This document shows, piece by piece, positions 4,939 through 7,001 of a stretch of DNA of 7,001 nt. Source of the stretch: an uncultured Acidobacteriota bacterium (lineage in GTDB: Bacteria > Acidobacteriota > Thermoanaerobaculia > UBA5066); the NCBI GenBank assembly GCA_937902605.1, contig CALFNC010000454.1, positions 1-7,001 of the forward strand. Direction: 5' to 3'. Each line of letters begins with the position of its first letter. Within the stretch, counting starts at the first letter, position 1. The notes under the pieces were generated by a model. That model ran no database searches. It had not been told where the DNA came from and saw nothing but the letters and a program-made list of their open reading frames with translations. The position numbers were made by a program, and so were the translations under genes.

Positions 4939-6848
4939 CTCTTTCCCAGCCTCTTTTCCCTCGCGACCAGGTGCGCGAGGACGAGTGTCACCGCCGACGG
5001 GGGGACTCCCGGGATCCTCGATGCCTGGCCCAGCGTTCGCGGCCGGTGCCGTTCCAGCTTCTCTGCGGCTTCCAGGGAAAGGCCCGGCAGCGCCCGATAG
5101 ACGAAGTCGTCCGGGATCCTCCTCGACTCCGCCCGAGAGACCCGTTCGATCGCCTCCTTCTCGCGGCGAAGGACCCCCTCGTAGCGGAGGTCGTCACGCA
5201 GTCGCGCCAGGGCCGCGGCGTCGAGGGAAAGAAGCTCCTCCGCCTCGACCGCCGGAAGGAGACTCGCGGCCCACTCCCGGATCTCCTCGACCGCAACCTC
5301 CGGGCGCCGGACGAGACCCGCGAGCGTGCTCTGCTCGGCGAGCGGGATCCCCAGCCCCCCGAGCGCCTCCTGTGTCCGCCGTCCGGGCGTGAGTCTCGCG
5401 GCGCGGAATGTCTCCTTCACCCGTTCGAGACGCGCCTCCTTCTCCAGAATCTCGTCCGCCTCCCGCTGATCGATCAACCCCACCTCCGCAGCCCTGTGTG
5501 TCAGCCGTGCGTAGGCGGAATCCGCCCCCAGCAGCAACCGATGCTCTGCCCTCGAAGAAAGGAGGCGATAGGGCTCGTCGGTCCCGAGAGTCACCAGGTC
5601 GTCGATCATCACGCCGATGTAGGCTTCCTCCCGTCCGAGGACGAACTCCCGTTCCCGGCCGGCCGCCACGAGTGCCGCGCTCGTCCCGGCCATCAGGCCC
5701 TGTCCGGCCGCTTCCTCGTATCCCGACGTGCCGTTGATCTGCCCGGCGAAGAAGAGCCCCGGAACGGCCCGGGACTCCAGGGTGTCGCGAAGCTGTTCGG
5801 CGAGAACGACATCGTACTCCACGGCATACGCAGGCCGGAGGATCTCCGCACCCTCCAGCCCTGGGATGCCGTGGACGATTCGTCGCTGCACCTCTTCGGG
5901 AAGGGACATCGATAGGCCGTTCAGATAGAGCCAGTCGGTTGAGAGTCCCTCCGGCTCCACGAAGATCTGGTGGCGCGCCCGGTCGGCGAACCGCACCACC
6001 TTGTCTTCGATCGACGGGCAGTACCGCGGCCCGCGTCCGACGATCCGGCCTGAGTAAAGCGGAGAGAGCGGAAGCGCCTCCCGAATCAGCTCGTGCACTT
6101 GCGGCGTCGTATACGTGATCCAGCAGTCAACCTGGCGCAGGGTCGGGAACCGCTCGCGGCTCGTCCGGAACGAGAACGGTGTCGGGACGGCATCGCCCTC
6201 CGCCCGCTCCATGGCCGAACGGTCGACGGACGCGGAAGCCACTCGGGGAGGGGTCCCCGTTTTCATCCTGGCCAGGCTGAATCCCAGCTCTTCGAGCGCC
6301 GTCGAGAGATTCTTCGCCGCCGGCTCCTCCCAACGCCCCGCCTCCCGGCATTCCTCTCCTACGTGAATCAGGCCCCGGAGAAACGTCCCTCCCGTGACGA
6401 CCGCCGCCCGACAGGACACGATAGACCCGTCTCCCGTCCGGACGCCGGTAAGACGCCCCTTCTCGACCAAGAAACCGGACGCCGTCCCGGGGGAGACCCA
6501 GAGCCGTTCCGCCGCTCCCACGATGCGGCCCATCTCTCTGGAATATAACGACTTGTCTGATTGGCACCGGAGCCCGCGAACCGCCGGACCACGCGACGCG
6601 TTCAGCACCTTGAACTGGATCCCCGTCCGGTCCGCCACGAGCCCCATCCAGCCGCCCAGGGCATCGATCTCTCGAACCGCCTGCCCCTTCGCCAGCCCTC
6701 CGATCGCCGGATTGCAGCTCATCCTCGCGATCGTTCCCGGGTCGCTCGTCACCAGAAGCGTGTCGCGCCCCAACCGGGACGCCGCGAGGGCCGCCTCACA
6801 CCCTGCGTGACCACCTCCGATGACGACGACGTCGAAGCTCCCCCTCAT
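4935..6848 (-). CDS. mnmG: tRNA uridine 5-carboxymethylaminomethyl modification enzyme MnmG (GidA)
   Basis: A 637-residue FAD-dependent enzyme which, with MnmE, adds the (carboxymethyl)aminomethyl group at C5 of wobble U34 in certain tRNAs, using methylene-tetrahydrofolate. The N-terminal FAD-binding loop is VVVIGGGHAGCEAA (7-20); RMSCNPAIGGLAKG (42-55) holds conserved Cys45; GPRYCPSIEDKVVRFADR (273-290) is the family signature with Cys277; INGTSGYEEAAGQGLMAG (371-388) and MIDDLVTLGTDEPYRLLSSRAEHRLLL (414-440) follow; the C-terminal MnmE-binding helical domain includes IPDDFVYRALPGL (578-590) and RPRTLGQASRIPGV (602-615). Full length for the family. I choose ATG 6846-6848, 16 bases after the mnmE stop; a longer in-frame reading to 6938 would run through mnmE. 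The ribosome binding site is weak. One local variant is noted: TTPQVH at 247-252 where E. coli has TNEQTH. Confidence 0.98.
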   Translation of the reverse strand: MRGSFDVVVIGGGHAGCEAALAASRLGRDTLLVTSDPGTIARMSCNPAIGGLAKGQAVREIDALGGWMGLVADRTGIQFKVLNASRGPAVRGLRCQSDKSLYSREMGRIVGAAERLWVSPGTASGFLVEKGRLTGVRTGDGSIVSCRAAVVTGGTFLRGLIHVGEECREAGRWEEPAAKNLSTALEELGFSLARMKTGTPPRVASASVDRSAMERAEGDAVPTPFSFRTSRERFPTLRQVDCWITYTTPQVHELIREALPLSPLYSGRIVGRGPRYCPSIEDKVVRFADRARHQIFVEPEGLSTDWLYLNGLSMSLPEEVQRRIVHGIPGLEGAEILRPAYAVEYDVVLAEQLRDTLESRAVPGLFFAGQINGTSGYEEAAGQGLMAGTSAALVAAGREREFVLGREEAYIGVMIDDLVTLGTDEPYRLLSSRAEHRLLLGADSAYARLTHRAAEVGLIDQREADEILEKEARLERVKETFRAARLTPGRRTQEALGGLGIPLAEQSTLAGLVRRPEVAVEEIREWAASLLPAVEAEELLSLDAAALARLRDDLRYEGVLRREKEAIERVSRAESRRIPDDFVYRALPGLSLEAAEKLERHRPRTLGQASRIPGVPPSAVTLVLAHLVAREKRLGKR

Positions 6849-6864
6849 AATCTTCGGCCCGTCC

Positions 6865-7001
6865 CTACTTCCCGATGCAGAAGGTGGCGAAGATTCTGTC
6901 GAGAAGCTCCTCAGAGGCCGTTTCGCCCGTGATCTCACCCAGGGCCGTCAACGCGCGCCGCAGGTCGGCGGCGGCCAGCTCCGGTTCCGACCGGCGGGCG
7001 G
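6865..7001 (-). CDS. mnmE: tRNA modification GTPase MnmE (TrmE), C-terminal end, partial
   Basis: Only the last 44 codons are in the window, and the gene continues past the right edge. They read [20 protein letters not shown] (about 38 to 19 residues from the end), then [13 protein letters not shown] and a TAG stop at 6865-6867. This helical tail ending in the C-I-G-K motif, whose cysteine is conserved and important for tRNA modification, is diagnostic of MnmE. The protein is a GTPase that works as a complex with MnmG in U34 modification at the C5 position. It is followed by mnmG after 16 bases, an operon arrangement found in many bacteria. The frame was read directly from the sequence; the G domain and N-terminal folate-binding domain lie outside the window. 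Confidence 0.96.
   Translation of the reverse strand, partial: ARRSEPELAAADLRRALTALGEITGETASEELLDRIFATFCIGK

Noticed and set aside
2233..5915. Further long plus-strand frames at 2233-3018, 3914-4792, 4318-5100 and 4971-5915
   Set aside because: All are antisense to bactofilin, parB, parA, rsmG or mnmG, whose frames carry intact family motifs. None of the plus-strand products shows a recognisable motif.
6849..6938. Longer N-terminus for MnmG starting at 6938
   Set aside because: It would overlap the conserved MnmE C-terminus in another frame. MnmG proteins normally begin only a few residues before the VVVIGGGHAG loop, as with the ATG at 6848.

Overview
The window is a high-GC bacterial chromosomal segment in which every recognisable gene lies on the minus strand, so it reads from right to left: 3' end of mnmE, mnmG, rsmG, parA, parB, a bactofilin gene, then the ATP synthase genes for b', b, delta and the start of alpha. 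The same run (mnmE-mnmG-rsmG-parAB-bactofilin followed by b'-b-delta-alpha) is familiar from Geobacter-like Desulfobacterota/Deltaproteobacteria. From gene order alone I would place the organism there or in a related GC-rich lineage, but I cannot fix the phylum.

Layout by region. 6865-7001: C-terminus of the tRNA-modifying GTPase MnmE, cut by the window edge. 4935-6848: MnmG, its partner in wobble-uridine modification. 4264-4938: RsmG, a 16S rRNA methyltransferase. 3434-4267 and 2565-3437: the chromosome-partition ATPase ParA and the CTP-dependent clamp ParB. A near-consensus parS site (4260-4275) sits exactly on the rsmG/parA junction and covers the parA start codon. 2191-2568: a bactofilin overlapping the end of parB. 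2046-2190: the only real intergenic gap, 145 bases, holding a convincing sigma70-type promoter for the atp operon. 9-2045: atpF' (b'), atpF (b), atpH (delta) and the first 127 codons of atpA.

The genes fall into two transcription units: a tRNA/rRNA-modification plus chromosome-segregation unit, and an F-type ATP synthase unit without the a and c subunit genes in front of it, implying a split F0 locus. Translational coupling is extensive: five junctions are 4-base ATGA or GTGA overlaps.

The window holds no mobile element, RNA gene, CRISPR array or unknown gene, and I see no undescribed system. The points most worth a second look are the left edge, where atpA ends in 9 bases identical to the end of an Illumina adapter (the apparent stop codon is probably an assembly artefact), and the parS site built into the parA translation start.
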